60,000 nt of DNA from Lineus longissimus (lineage: Eukaryota > Nemertea > Pilidiophora > Heteronemertea > Lineidae), in assembly GCF_910592395.1 (NCBI RefSeq), contig NC_088319.1:17424001-17484000 (forward strand). Direction: 5' to 3'. Within the stretch, counting starts at the first letter, position 1. The number at the start of each line of letters is the position of its first letter. Below the pieces are notes generated by a model that was not told the origin of the DNA, did not search any database, and saw only the letters and a list, made by a program, of their open reading frames with translations. This document shows positions 1-14,420 of this stretch, one piece after another. Position numbers and translations under genes: made by a program.

Positions 1-3000
1 CATGACACCGCACTCTGACAGGGCTGACAACACTCTGGAGATGTGAAGCAACATTTAGGGCCAGGGGATTTCTTTATTTCTAATGAGGGGTAGCGGGAGT
101 ATAAAGTCCCTGGTGGTTGAACATATCGCTCCTTGAAAGGTGTCGGCTTTGCCCCCCCCCCCCACCCTGCCCGATTTTGAGATAATGAGAAAAATTTCGG
201 ACGAGAAATTCGTTAAAATGTTTACCCGGTATGTATGTCCAAGTCTTCAGAGTGCAATTATTTTTATCGAGAAATTAATCAGCATGCCCAGATGTGTGTC
301 AAGAAGTACATGTACCACCGTCATTGAACCCGACGCGAGATGCTCCATTGATTGTCAAAAGTTAAAGTACATTTTGCTTGATTTGAGTTGTAAATGATAG
401 AAGGAGCTGGGAGTACTGTTGCTTTAGAACTTAGTGTACCTCTTTCTCATCACTTTCTTGGGCACTGGTAAGGCATTACGGACTAACTCAACTACTCGTT
501 ACAAGTCTCCTTGAAATGTTGTTAGTAAACAAGCTGTTACCGCCGTAATGTGGAAAATGCAAATATGACGTTTAGTACTCAAGAACAAGGGCCATCTCAA
601 CTCTGCCATCGATCTACAGAAAATAACTTTTGTTGAGCATTTCCCGATATAAAACTTGACCAGCTTTGATTTGGATCTTTTCGGATAGCGCGCATATTCA
701 GCCCGAAAAAATGAGCAACACGCACTGGAGGAAGAACACTCCCTCGAGAACGAAACCTCTCAGTGCAGTGCAAACGCCGAAGGAGAAGGAGAGAAAACTG
801 TTTTCTAAAATGAAGCTTGACAGCTTCCCTATCCAGAGGCAGCCAATTATAAGCATTCCAGATTCCTACCAGCATCAATAACTCATATATTGTTTACATT
901 GCTGGAGCAGTAGTAAGCATGACCTAGGCCCTTTACCTGGCTGTTGTACTTAGATCTGTTTAGCATGATCGGCCTTGAACATTATGATGAAAATATGATG
1001 TTACACGTCTCATTTCTAATACATGACCTAAGCCTACATCTTAGACTATTTTTAGAAAATGTTGTTTTCCTCCACAACGTGTACCTAGGCCATAGCATGA
1101 TTTACCAAGACTCCCCCAGCCAAATCAAGTTTTTGATTAGCTACTTTATGATTTCGTACCTTTTCCTTCTAACCAAAGGACAACTCTTAGGATGTGCATT
1201 TTGGCACATGTGATTGGACAATCCACGATCATGCCCGACATATTCAAGGTTTGTTGTTGTATTTTTATACAACAACCACATTCGGCGACTGATCCCAAAT
1301 GAATCGCCTTGGCCAATAATGTTCATAGCAAACCAAAGAAGGAATGTTCCGTTTGAAGACAACCTAACAGGGATACGGCAGTTATGATTTACACATTATA
1401 TATGTGTACTGTACGGCACAAGTGTCAAATATCTAGTTCCGTGGATCTCGGCCGAAATTAGAGTTTTTAAAGGTCGGCAGTTAGGGCTTAAGTTCACTGG
1501 CCAAGGCACAGTGCTTTCAACCGGTCATAACCTGTGATTTCCAAGAGGCCCACAAGCTGCTCGACACTTCATTAGACTGGATGGCTTCGGTCTTCGCAGT
1601 AGTTGAAATCAACTGCTTACGACATCGCTGTCTAGCCTAACCCTGCTTAAAGGTACTTGACGGACCCTTCTCGACAGATGCCATCGCAAAGTTCTTGAAT
1701 GGCAAAACAACTCCTTCACAGTCCGTCGTCCGTAATGTTTGAGGCATAAGCTGGTATAGAAGTACTGTGATTCAGACTAAGTCCTCCGCGAAAGTCCAGG
1801 TGGCAGAGTTCGCCTATTTCATCTCTTTTTCTGTGTCAACGGATTGATATTATCCTTAAAAGCCAGGCCTATTACAACCTGTATATGCCAGGCACTAGCA
1901 GAAGGCTGCATTATATTATATCCCCATAAAAAGGTAAAATACAGTCCAATAAAGAAAATGTTGAAGAGAAAAAAACAACGTTATTTTGTGGCCCATTTGT
2001 TGCACTGAGGTGTAAAACTCGTGGTGTTTCGAACCAGGGCAAAAGTCCATAATGACCTCGTCCAGAAGAGCTTTTGTTCGCCGATAAAAGAAACGCATAA
2101 CCTGACCCTTGGTACGTGCGTAACTTGTCAGGTATTTCATATCAAGTGTGCATTGGACACATGTACATCAATGCCAACTCTATACAAACAATGCACAGGC
2201 GAACCAGCAAGGTGACATGAGACGGGTTTCCTATTACACGCCGAGCTTTTTGCTCTATTGAACTTGAATATGAATATGTATCCTTTTTTTCGTGTCTGCG
2301 CCGTTCAGGATATATATTTAGGTCATATTTTGTCGTGTCAAATGATTGAGAGCAAGGCCAAGTGACGTATGAGGCGAATGGCCTCAATGCACACAATAAC
2401 TACACATTGTATGGCCATTTTTTTTTTGAAAGATTGGCCTGTCTGGGCAAAACGCCAATGACATTCTCAATTGCTGGAGACAGATGGTCTACAGACTTAT
2501 TTATGTTTTTCTCTTCAGAGCATTCATTTTATATTTTCATATGCTTGTACAGACATATCAACACACATTATATCATGTAGGAGTTGGGGTGAACAATCGA
2601 CCTGTTGATATTATCGACGAGGTGCATTTATTAGTTGTGATATAGGTTAGTATTGCTACTGATAGCAATTACCCGAGGATGACAACAAAGCTGACCATTC
2701 ATCATACCTCCCCTCGAGGACCCTCAATCGAAAATCATTGAAGGGCACTCACCCAACTGTACATAAACTTTGGAAGGCCAAGAACAAGGACATTTCTTAG
2801 TTTCTCTCTTGAGCGATTTAAGGGGAAGTTTTCCCCACTTCGACTTATCGAACGACTGACATAGACCATCAAAAGGACGCCTTTTGCAGTCACCATCTTA
2901 TATATGAACTCAAGGACACATCCTCTAGTCATTTGTTTCATTAATGCTACCAATCACTGGTGTTGCGGCTTTAAAACTGTTTCTGCAGGAAAGGGCTAAA

Positions 3001-3283
3001 CATCTGGTTACTCTAAGATGTACCGTTGCGCCCTTTCTTTGAAGCAGTAAACTCATCAAACTCATCGGCAAAGAACAGATGGAGGCCTTGAGTAACCGAA
3101 GAAGCCAAGTCGGCCCTCACCTCGCTTTTTCTTCTGACATGTTTTATGTATGGAATGGCAAAACATTACATGGAAGTTAGCTTCGGAATCCCAAGACATC
3201 CATCATAACAAGAAGGTTTAGAAGTCAGAATCAAGGTTAAACAAAGGGTTAATAAGGACTGGCATGCGCATATACTAGTAGAA
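1..3283. other. No gene seen
   Basis: AT-rich sequence with only short frames (up to 93 codons) that show no recognisable motif. A C-run lies at about 153-165. A box-B-like stretch near 2026 was examined and rejected. Confidence 0.6.
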
Positions 3284-3476
3284 AGTCACCAAGTTTACAA
3301 ATGTCACATCCTGACAAGATGTGCGAGATTGGCAGCTCTGAGAAAAGACATCTGGCCAGAAGGTACCAGCCCACAAGACCAGCTCTATGGAGACCTCCAA
3401 CAGCTGCGAAACACCATAGAATACATCAGAAGATCGGACTTGACTGTCTAGAGCGAACGAGAAGAAGAAGAAGATG
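3284..3476 (+). mobile_element. Remnant of a LINE 3' end (ORF2 C-terminus plus GAA-rich tail)
   Basis: In the frame with codons from 3284 to TAG at 3449-3451 the peptide reads KCHILTRCARLAALRKDIWP, then GTSPQDQLYGDLQQLRNTIE and a final RRSDLTV. The His-x4-Cys followed by a Leu-Arg-x3-Trp-Pro segment resembles the end of many LINE ORF2 proteins. A GA-rich run (cgagaagaagaagaagatg) follows the stop and looks like a 3' tail. The LINE family is not assigned. The overlapping ATG frame at 3301-3660 is a shadow. Confidence 0.5.
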
Positions 3477-6400
3477 CTGGGAGGGTCGCTTGATCGAGTT
3501 TACCATGAAGATGAGACTAAGTCTGTCTGTGAATAGGCGACGAGTTGCACTTGGGCCTTGTACACCAAGGCCAATGTCTGGTCATGCTATTTCAGTGAGG
3601 CTCATGGTTTCATTTGGTAATTACTTGTATCATTCGATCCGCTCACCGACCTATGATTGACCCCGACTTATCGGCTGCTGATCGTGCGTGTGCTACCTGC
3701 CATCAGTCTGGAGGACTATCCGTGTTCCCAGGTTGTTTACCACAGTCTGCTCCTGAGAGATCGATAACTACCTTAGAGTATATCAAATGGTTCCCAAATG
3801 ATTAATTGCCAAACAAACTACGGGATGTACCTGTCGAAACTTGCCTCGAACTGCATTCTCGAACTTTCCAAGGTTTAGCTTGGAACAATGTGTTCAGCTA
3901 TTGATTGGGGTTAGATTCACCTTTGAGACGCTGTCTGATCTTGACGCTGTCTCTCCTCAGCTTCTAGTAAGAAGAGTCTATACATCGACACATGGCTCAC
4001 ACAATGCTCTTCCATTTCACCGATGTCACCTTTGGTAGCATCAATGTTTATGGTCCGTTTTACGTTTTCCATAACATTTTCATATTCGTTCCCATTAAGC
4101 CAATATATGCTGGCACTTTACGTCCGACTGACAACTATGAGACAATGCTGAAGCTAATCCCTCGGAAATGAACCGAGCTTGATATAAAGCTGCGAATGTA
4201 TCATGCGCTGTTGTCCAGCTTTGAGTGTCTCATCAGGTGAGGCCTCATCGACAATCAGAATCAATAACAGAGACCTATCCTTGACCCCATAATCCATACT
4301 TATTACACTCATTCTTCTGGCAGAGAAAGCAAGCTGGCCAATAAAAAAACCATGTCCTATTTATTGGAATAACCATAATAGGACTACATAAGCCGATCCC
4401 TGCATTCTGACATATTCATAGCGATTTACATATCAATATTTCATGAGTATACGGGATTAAAAAACAAAACAACGGGAATAAAAAAAAACACCTGAATTAT
4501 ATTTGAGCCCATATAACAGATGGCTCGTATGCCGTCTGAGTTCAGGTATATGCAGGTTGGCCTTAGAGCACCTGCCCTGGCAGTAATCCAACCAACAAGG
4601 GCTCTTGGGCTTAATCTAATGGCAAGGGCACGACTATCCAAGGCCAAATATCATAGAACATAACCTCTCATTTAGCACACGGCAGACTGTCAGAAAATAG
4701 AGTCAAAAGGTGGTCCAGAATGCGAAGTCATGCATAATTTGTCAATGGCGCAAAAGTTGTCAGACAGCAAGAGAAGGCAGTCAAAGCCAGACCTGACCCT
4801 TACTATCCAACATTGGATGATGCTTTCACCTGTTTAGATACCTTGATTGGAGTCCCCCAGATGGTTCTCCTCACTACTAGACATATTGAATATGTCTAGA
4901 AATCAGATCAGGCAGCCCTGTAACTTCGATGCACTCGCCATCTGATTTATCTGCTATACTAAAGTTCTTCGTAAGCTATTTATTGTTGTTTATCATATGG
5001 TTCCAAACTGGCACTTAACCATCAGGAAAATATGAGAAGCCATCACCACTCAGCGCATTAAGAGAAGCCATTACCCTCTCCTACAATGCTGTTTTGCCAG
5101 ATTATCTGGACGACTATGGCAACCGCACCACAAGCCTTGCTATCCGGAAAGGAGGAACAGTCCAATGGCCACCTTATTTTATATTTAGGGAGGACTATTG
5201 CCATTTTTAATGCCGAAGATAAACAGCCGATACAAAGACTTTGACATTTCAAAAGACGTACAGCCTTTTTTTGGCGAATGGTAACCTTCGTAAGGTAAGA
5301 AAGCAGCACACGTGGCATAAGAGCATGCCTAGAGAGAAGGTGACCTTGCTCGATATATACCTTTACAACAAAGAGTACGAGGATCTTTTGCTCGGTTTGA
5401 ACTGGTTGATATTAGTGCATGAAACCTTAAGATGAAACAAGAAAGATATCACAAAGACTTTGAATGTAAAGCAGTTTACTGTGAAACAATACGTCAAGGT
5501 GAGCGCCAGAGTGGGTCGGGTGTGACCTGCCAGTATGAAGGGAAAACATTGACAGTTACTTGCCGACACCAGTGTGAAGACAAAACCTCAACCTATTGGC
5601 AGCAACACCAGCGATTATTGAGCCCCCGAACCAGTGCAGAAAGTCCTTTGGGACACAGCTTTCTCGTGAGAGGTAAATAGTTAAATAGTATTTGTTAATA
5701 GGTAAATATATCCCCTCATCACAAAGTGCCTCCAGTCTACATCGATACAGCCTGCTCTGGTTTGTGGACGGCCATATCTTTTATATACTGGCTCATTTGA
5801 CTGACTGATCTGCACGTCTAACTGCGTTACTCGAGACAGTTGTTTTTCTAAGTCACAATGCAGTGTCCTTTATTGTGACCTTCCAATGTCCTTATTTTAC
5901 AAAAACGTGTTCACCCTTGGCCTAGTTCGTCTAGACCTGAATGAAGGTAATCTTTTTTAAGGCTTTCGAGCAACCTTACAGGAATACTGAGGCTCGTTTC
6001 GCCGACAACTAGGCTATATCATCATCTCGTCTGACCGATTTATAAAGGGCTCTGATGTGTACTTTTACACTACTCAGATCATAACGTGAGAGATCTGTAT
6101 GAAAGGTAGTTCAGAGATTTCTTTCGAGTGAAATACTTTTCTTACCTGGGCAAATGAGCCTAATTTCCAATATGACGTGATAGATTTATGTTATCATCCT
6201 TCATCCTTATAGAAGTTCATTTTGGCCTACAACAAACAGCTTGGATACTCTCTAAAATAATTACGGAGAAGGAAAAAGCCAAAAGAATATTAAAAGTTTT
6301 ATTTGATAATTTATCGATTTCTGACCATTATAAGAAAATATTGCCCCAACATCAGACTTTGCCAACTATACGCCCTTTCTTTAGCAGTGCAGCATGCAAA

Positions 6401-6764
6401 AAAATTAAAGCTGACCACTAAAAGGGTTTCTTTATGGTGTTTCGCTTCAAATCCCCCATTCTTTGTCATGCACTGTCGACTTGGCAAATATCAAAATAAC
6501 TTTGTTTCCTCTGTGGAATCACAAAAAAGTCTGAGTGTTTTTCCCTCGCTGGTGAAATGGACGAGAATTATGGTTTTCTTTCTCAGTTTTCTTTCGGCAC
6601 CATGTCGTTCTCCGAAAAAACTCGGTCTCACAGACAACATAATTGCGCGAGAAAACTGGCCGATTTTTCCTGGTTGTATTTTTATTTAGGGATGTGGGAA
6701 GAAGCTTGAAAACATCCTCCGGCTGGTATCCGAAAAGGAGTGTTTAATGTCTTCTTCTTGCCGT

Positions 6765-6797
6765 CAGTCAAAAATTTTTGCTATTGATTTTTGACTG
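6765..6797. repeat. Short perfect inverted repeat
   Basis: CAGTCAAAAAT and ATTTTTGACTG form perfect 11-bp arms around an 11-base loop. There is nothing else around it to suggest a function. Confidence 0.5.
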
Positions 6798-9700
6798 CAA
6801 GATTTCTCATTTTTTTACTTGGTGCACATGTCGGCCATCCCTTCTGCTAAAAACGGTAATCCTAATGCCAAGAATGAGGGTGATCTTTTAAAGCGTTTCT
6901 TCCACCTTAAGATTGGCAAGAGATAAAGTTATTTACCAAAGTCACTAAACGCTAAAGCTGAAATATGACTATCAAGTGGCGATGGCATCCGGAATTCAGT
7001 ACAGGGCCACGTACTTTAACCAATGAAGTGACAATTATCATTAACTATTGAAAACAACACCCAATGTGAAATCGTTACGAGCTAGTCTGATCAATCCTCC
7101 ATGTGGAGTTGGAGACAATGAGGTAGTCAGTCTGAAGGGTAGAGTGCAACTGTTTAAAGAGGTTCGGTGACTGATTCATACGTGTTTGTCACTTTAGACA
7201 TTGATGAAGCTGCCCTGATACTTCAAAACAACTCGATAACTGCTTCCTCGTAAACATATCCTGTCATGCTTGGATGTTTATTAGCATGTTGATTATTCTG
7301 TACCATAAAGTATTTTTACCTGCACTTTTATTTCACTCTCAAATGCTGATTGGCTGGAACCTTAGTCTGCAGTGACGAATAGTCAGCAGGTATAGTTAGC
7401 TACTGTTCTACTCATCTCCACATTGTGCCGCCTCAAAAATGTCTTTTGCCAAGCTTTAAAACGCAAATTTTGAGTTGGGATTATACCTTTCATTTGATAC
7501 GCTGAGCCCCAAAATGATGCCGTTTGTTTTTGTTTTAAAAAAAGATTCAATCATGAAGCAAATGCATCACACAGGGAAATGCATTGCAGCCTTTTTGTCT
7601 ATTCCCAATTACTATTTCTTACAAAGTCACTGGCCAATATTCATTCTCGGTTCAATCGGAAGCCATTGAAGAGTCATTCTCATTGTCATGTCAATGCAAT
7701 AGACGTAACACAAGAGTTCAGTAGACCCGGATTGAAATCTAACTCAGCGAATCGACTCCTGGATCAAGAAAAAACCTTGACATCGATACGTGATCTAAAA
7801 TAGCACAAAAATCGATCGTCTGATTGCATGCCATCAATCACTCCACAGACAGCAACAACTTCCGCTGACGCAACTCACTGTTTTTTCCTCGTTGCCGTCT
7901 GTCATGGTCGTTTTCCATTTCCGCCGGGATGGAGACATCCGCGGGCGTGAGCAGAAGAGCGCCGAGAGCAGCAAACTGCAATTGCCTCGCCAAGAATAGC
8001 TCCGCAGACGTGATGCAAACGTTATCTATAATCACTCTCTGAACTACTGGTACAAAGGTAAATGGGCCAAAAATGTCAATTTTTGGTAAATCTTACAAAT
8101 ATTGGTGCGTTTCTCATGTTTTCAGTGCATAAGGAACTGTGTGCAGATGTTTGCTGTATCTTTTTGAAATTCATACACAAATGTATTTTCAATGCCATTG
8201 AGGTGATACAACTATCACCTTGGCCCAAAATGACCGGCACCAGTACACCAGCAAGGCCTTCAATCAACACTGACAAAGATTATGAGTTGACATGTCCATT
8301 GTCTATCATGACATGGCCAAAAAAATTAATCGCCGTCCCAGTCTCTCTAAGCTTGTCCTGGACAAAAGCTGTGGCCTTCTTTCTCACATCCTTGGCCTAA
8401 ATACGCGGCGACAACCCGTTTACATAACCTCGAAAATCATATACTGGTGCCAATTTCGCTAATGGCAGGACGAAGGCGGGTCATCTTTTTTAATTCGTTT
8501 ACTCAAACGACCCCTTACCAAAAGGTCGGTGCTGAAGTCTTCAAAGTTCACCTGGCCAAGGATGGGTATCAGGTCGATTTTACAATTGAGGTTGGTCACC
8601 AAACTTTGACCGGATATTTATCATGTTACGTTTTCAGTGCAGAGAAAGAATGTTATCACTATATGCAGGTTGAAGCCACAGTAATAGTTTTGTAGTCGGT
8701 GTCAGTATAGAAGAAGTCAGGGTCACGCATTTCTCTCGACTTCAACCAACTTTTGGAAGGACCGTGATTAGTTGATTTATTATGTAAACCTTCTCTTTGT
8801 GTGCATTTTGTCGCCATGCCTTTATTTATAATTCAAGGACAGGAGCAAGACAAAAGCGACAACGCTTTTTTACGCTCCCTAAAGAAATAGTTGACAATTA
8901 ACAGCGCAAGATGACCTGACCCCATTACGCGGCCATTCCCAAAATTATGTCTTCGACTTGGCCTGTGCAATGTGGCGATTATCTCTAGAGCTTTTTCAGC
9001 TAAAAACCTACGTTTTTCAGAATCTCCAAAACTTTAAATAAAACCGACAGTAACTCTGAACCCAGTGCTCTTAACTGCGGTGAAATATAATGTACATTTT
9101 CAAGATGAACAACTTAATCCTACACGGAGGGATTTACTTCTCCTGGGAATAGGGATAGGTGGGATACCTCCGGCACGACATGTCGTGCACAGGCTTTCAT
9201 CATAAGCTGCTTAAACGATGCAATTGCCATGGTTTTCTACCATGCATTTCTGTTTTTCACACACCCGTAGGCTTTCTTAACAAACCATTTCCACACGTTG
9301 GTAATGACAATCTGCAAAAATGTGAGACAGACGCACAAGATGCCTTTATAGGCAAGAACAAGGGAGTCAAATTGGTGGATATACCTGGGTTTGGTTTCAC
9401 TTAGTGATAAAAATATTCTTCATGCGAGCGTGAACAGTGCAGACGTACTTTCAGATAGAGAGAGACACGTCGTGAATCTTGATAATGTCATCCTGTTAAC
9501 AGTCACCCTTCCATGATTCTCTAAGGTTTTAGTTGACGACACCCCCATCCATCGCCTGGAAGATTTTTGTTTCTAAGTCCATGCTCATATTTTGGGACAC
9601 GCCCTGGACAGTAAGTCATTGCCCCTTGACCTAATTTCAGTCGCCCAGGCCACTAAACGTGTTGCCAAATCAGGGATTTCCGATTGCCAAAAAAAGTGGG

Positions 9701-12700
9701 GTTACTCGTTGTGGCCGATTGTCATAATCACAGGTGACATACTCATTAGAAAAGAACCAATCAGAAGGGTTGTTGGAAACGATTGCATGAATGTTGCATT
9801 GCGGTAGTTTTGTTCTCTTTTTCAACTTCCAGAAAGATAATAATCCCACTGCTAATGGATTGTGGGAACTAAGCACGATGAAAGTTTCAGAAATGCGATG
9901 ACAAATAACCGAGTAATGTGTGTTAGCTTTTTATTCTTGTTTTAAAAACCCAAAAGGTTTACAGGGTGGTAATTGTTTTTTACTGACTTAGTAAACTACA
10001 GATGGCTCCATGTTCTCCTTTTTTCTCTGCACACCCTTGCGGAATGATCCAGCTCTATTTAGGGCAATGGGTAGACTTTTCAATTCATGTTTGTTCAAAG
10101 AGGAAATCAAAAAACCTTCGTGCACCCTTGTCCTAAAATCTTGCCAACACTTGATGCATGGCGTTCACTCTTCAAGCTTTCAGTAGGTTTACAAGTAGGC
10201 CTTCAGCGATAGACGTTGTATGACAAACTTGTTATGTTCGGTTGTTAAATACCAACGGCAGTTTCTGATCTATGTATCGTCACAGCGTCGTATTTTTTCG
10301 ACCAGGTGGAAGACGGTCATTCGCCGAGAAGTTGCTTCCAGCCGGAAATGTTTTGATTTGGATACACCTTACATCAGCATCAACTTGTTGCTCATGGAAA
10401 CTGCATGTAGGCCCTACAGGGTAGGGTAGATTTCCACCGTCTGCGATTGCAAGAACATTTCGTCATCGAATTGCATCCAAACCGAACCACCGAAAGATTT
10501 TGCTTTGCGAGGTCCACATCGCAAGTGACTCCATCGCAAGCAAAATTCAAAGGATCCCCGCGTTAGTAACTATACGTATAGATACGATTGACTAATATCA
10601 ACTAGGGCCTAAACGTTTGAACAATAATGCATTTAACATTAATTTGTTCACATAATTAGAAAATCTCATTGACTTGTCATCGATTTTGGACTGAGTTGAG
10701 GCTAGGTTCGCTTAGGTAGGCCTGCAGAGTGTCAACTGTCGACCGCTGGATCTGCAGGACGTTCCGTTTGTGACATTTGAACACGCTCTGGACATCGGTC
10801 TGTCAACTGTTTTGACACAGCAGCACTCCGAGTGTGAAAGAAATCGATCAGCTTATTTACAGTGTCAAGTATCTGAACAAATAGGATACATATAGGCCTA
10901 GTCAGCTGGAGTAGTTAGGGAAGGAAATCGAAGGTCATACGTTTAATATTGAGGCGAGTATTTGACCCCACAAACCTCACGCCATCAATTTTATTTGGCC
11001 TTCCTGTATTCTGGTGTGTATGCTTTTGTAAGAGCAAAGGCAATGTCCGTACAGTATGTATAAAAAAATGATTGATATGGACTTGACCTCTCCAAGAGAG
11101 ATGTAGATGCCAATGCTCTATGTGGTCACCTGTGAATTGATCAAGGTGCTTCACCTGATATGATGTTGGAGCGCTCACCGCTCTTTCCTGTACCGATTCC
11201 GATGGTGCTTCAGCATGGCTTACACTTGAGGTGAGAGGTGATCGACAGAGCAAATTGGTCTGCTCCGTCATGTACCGCCAAAAACAATGTTGTACTGATA
11301 ACATACACATGCATCCGACATAACTATGCACATAATCGTACAGGTACTGAAGCTGAATATGAACAAGATGACCACGCAATTCTGGCAAGTTCTATTTTAC
11401 CTTGGGACAGCCACCATCATAAACAGAAGCAGAGCCGAATCTTACATCCAATGTACAAGTTTGACCTTTCATTTCGCAGTGGTTCCGCCCGGGTCCTTCA
11501 GCATCGCATGACATAATTGCTTTGAAAGCGCCGAGAAACTGAAGTGCTTAAACACGGTCAATGCTTTGGCCTTGGAGAGCTGTAATAGAGTGGTGTCGCA
11601 GAGAAGTCGTAGATGGGCTGTGTTTGCCAACTGGACGTGGCTGCTAGCTTTCAAATCAGTCATTCGCACTGCGCAACCTTCCAGGCAAAAGAGTCCTTTC
11701 AGGCTGGAGTTATATAGGATTCACTTGTCACGATTTCACCGACTCAGGCTTGAAAACATCACGTGAGGGGAAAGGTGACATCGTATGTAACCCGCTCTTT
11801 GGAAATGACTTGTTCGTTCTTCATGTCGCGCATGAATTGAACAGTGACATGTTACATGTGAAAACATGAACTCTATATATCGTGGCCTTAAAGTACACCC
11901 TTCCATCTGTCAAGCCTGTATTTAGGGGTATGTACTTCCTGGAAGGTTCATTGTTTATCTGTCTCCTGCATGTACCATACTGTGATTCTCCTCGTGGCAC
12001 TGTGAAGCGTATTTCACAGCCTTGGAGCACTTATGGAAACGATTTAAACTAAGACTGCTTGAAACTTGGCTCTTGTCCATCGCAAAGAACCACGAGAGCG
12101 CCTTTTTTTATTCCAAAGACAGTTTTAACAATCTTCTCAGTTGCTTTGTCGTTTAAGGTTTGGTTGCGACTCGGTCCGGACCAATGTGGGGTTTTTTGTG
12201 TGACAACAGTACTTGAACCTTATAAAGTAGACACTCCAAAACAGCTGCGGTCATTATTTCATTGGGCAAACAAATCTGCTCACCTCGCCTCCACGAGGTG
12301 CAGTCTGTTGAGCTCGACTGGTACAAAGAAACCAGGTACTAACAATAAAGCGTTAAGAATAAGTATCCCCTTTGGGTTTTTTTGTGTTACGGTTAGGACG
12401 TCTTTAAGAGGACCTTAACCTATGCTGGTGAAAATGGAGCGAAAAGGACATCAGGCTTTTGGCTGAAAATAAGATAAGGTTGCATGCATACTTTTCAAGG
12501 CAAAGAATTTGAAGAGATTTTTTGGTAGAAGTTTTTGTTAAATTGAGGACAATTTCTATCAGCAGCTTCACCGTATTTTGGCGGTAGGGGTTATTGACTT
12601 GGTCCGAGGACGTACTCGGATTTGGTCTGTCCCTAAACACAAGAAGTCTTATACAATCAGACTCCCAATGTGTTTTCGAGGGAGATATCTTAACTCTCAT

Positions 12701-14401
12701 GAATGTCTATCCTATTCCAATGGTAACGAGTCCATGCCATTGGGACAGCAGAAAGAAGGTAAGGAATACAACCCAATTAGTCTTTTGTTTAGGAGAAAGA
12801 TCGGTGTTTTTGAATTCCAGATCTGATATTATCTCTATAATTGAATGCAATGGTAAAAATGCAAGGTCGATTTCTTTCGATAGCGATTCGTAGAAATAAT
12901 GTACTTCGTAACGAATGGGATGAATGAATGGGCACGAACCTACCAACTCGCTACATCCTCCTAGCTTTATTACAATCATAATGCCGTTTGTAGTAGTTAC
13001 AAACCAAGAGAGCGTTGTCCGAGGGTGATGCGATTTTAGAACCATTAGTTACAAGATGAAGGGCGTGTCTGCTCAATCTCACTTAAAGACTATACTTAGA
13101 AATAGCCATTGGTTTATGACGTGTATTATTTATCAACCAAAAAAACTAGCTTTCATAACTATAATCTTCGAGTCACTCGCGTCACATTTTGACACCAACA
13201 CACGTTCATCTTGCAGAAAGGGTGATGCAACCTTAGCCATGACGCCTTTGTACTACTGAAGAACCGTATTACCTCAACGTTACTGTGGTCTAATATAGGC
13301 ATGATACTTTTATTAGTCTTACACGACATAGAATCGTGCCCATTTCATCACTCCGATCTCGTGCATGAAGGAACAAGCGGCGGTAGTTTGTGAGAGATTG
13401 ACAAATAGAGAGAGAGAGCTAAAACGTTTGTCATAAATAGGAAAGAGCCAATGCCTTTTTTAAATAGCAATCTCTATGCTGCCAAGATGGTGGCTGATTG
13501 CGTCATCACGTCACGTGATAAACTTCTACTTGTGGTTTGCAGTTACATATGACAAAATGACCACATGTTCTTTCTGCAATGCCCCGCTGAATGATAGCCG
13601 GATGAGTTTCAATGATGCCCGGCCGATGCAGTGCTTTTAGCGTTCGCTTACAGTGCAACCTTGGACTCTCCTTTGAGATATCGAGACACTGGTAATCAAC
13701 AAGTATTGAACTCCTACCGACCTTTGCCCGGAAGCCACATCAACAACTGCAGCAGACAACAACACGGAACCAATTGCATATGAAATCACCATGAACTTGT
13801 TATTGGATATTGGCTATCTGTCACTTAGCATAACATTACATTGAGAGGTTATTATGAAATACTTGTACTTTGTATAATCTCAGAGAAAGCTCGTTGATTC
13901 ATACAAGGTATAACATACACCAGCGGTAATATACCCGTAAGCGGTATATTAATTTGAATCTGGAAAAAGGATAGGAAATTGCAGGGTTCAAGTACGATCA
14001 ATTAATCTACAACCTTGGCAGTGAGGAAACAGTAGGTGTCAACTATACTAGGGTCAAGCAGGGGCTATAGGTGGAAAGGAAGCCCCAAGGATGTGATCAT
14101 TAGACTTGATTGGTACATGATGTATGTTGACATGATGCCGTAATTAATCGGCCATTAACAGGCTGCTGTATGACTTATTGCCTGAAACCTTGACCAACGG
14201 TGAAACCTAGAACAGATTCATATGAGACCGACAGAGCATCTCTCTCGCTGGCTCGACCCCGGTCCTTGCCATCACTCCCCGACCCACACGACTCTGCTTA
14301 CACTGGCCATGTAACATCATTTTACTTATTCTCTCTGTAAGAAAAGATTTGTTAGAAATACGTTGACTCTTTGATGATATTATTAACATGCTACATGACA
14401 A

Positions 14402-14420
14402 CCCCCCCCCCCCCCCCCCC
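14402..14420 (+). repeat. Poly-C tract, 19 bases
   Basis: An uninterrupted C19 run. Shorter C or G runs occur at about 153-165, 30020-30036 and 56009-56018. Confidence 0.9.

Noticed and set aside
1988-2045. tRNA gene or SINE near a TTTCGAACCA box
   Set aside because: No proper D arm or anticodon arm; stem pairing is partial and the A box is poor.
10915-11388. 157-codon minus-strand frame
   Set aside because: Composition rich in His, Leu and Ser without a motif; no splice or promoter support.
14250-14275. Box-B-like GGGTCGAGCC on the minus strand
   Set aside because: No matching A box at a sensible distance.
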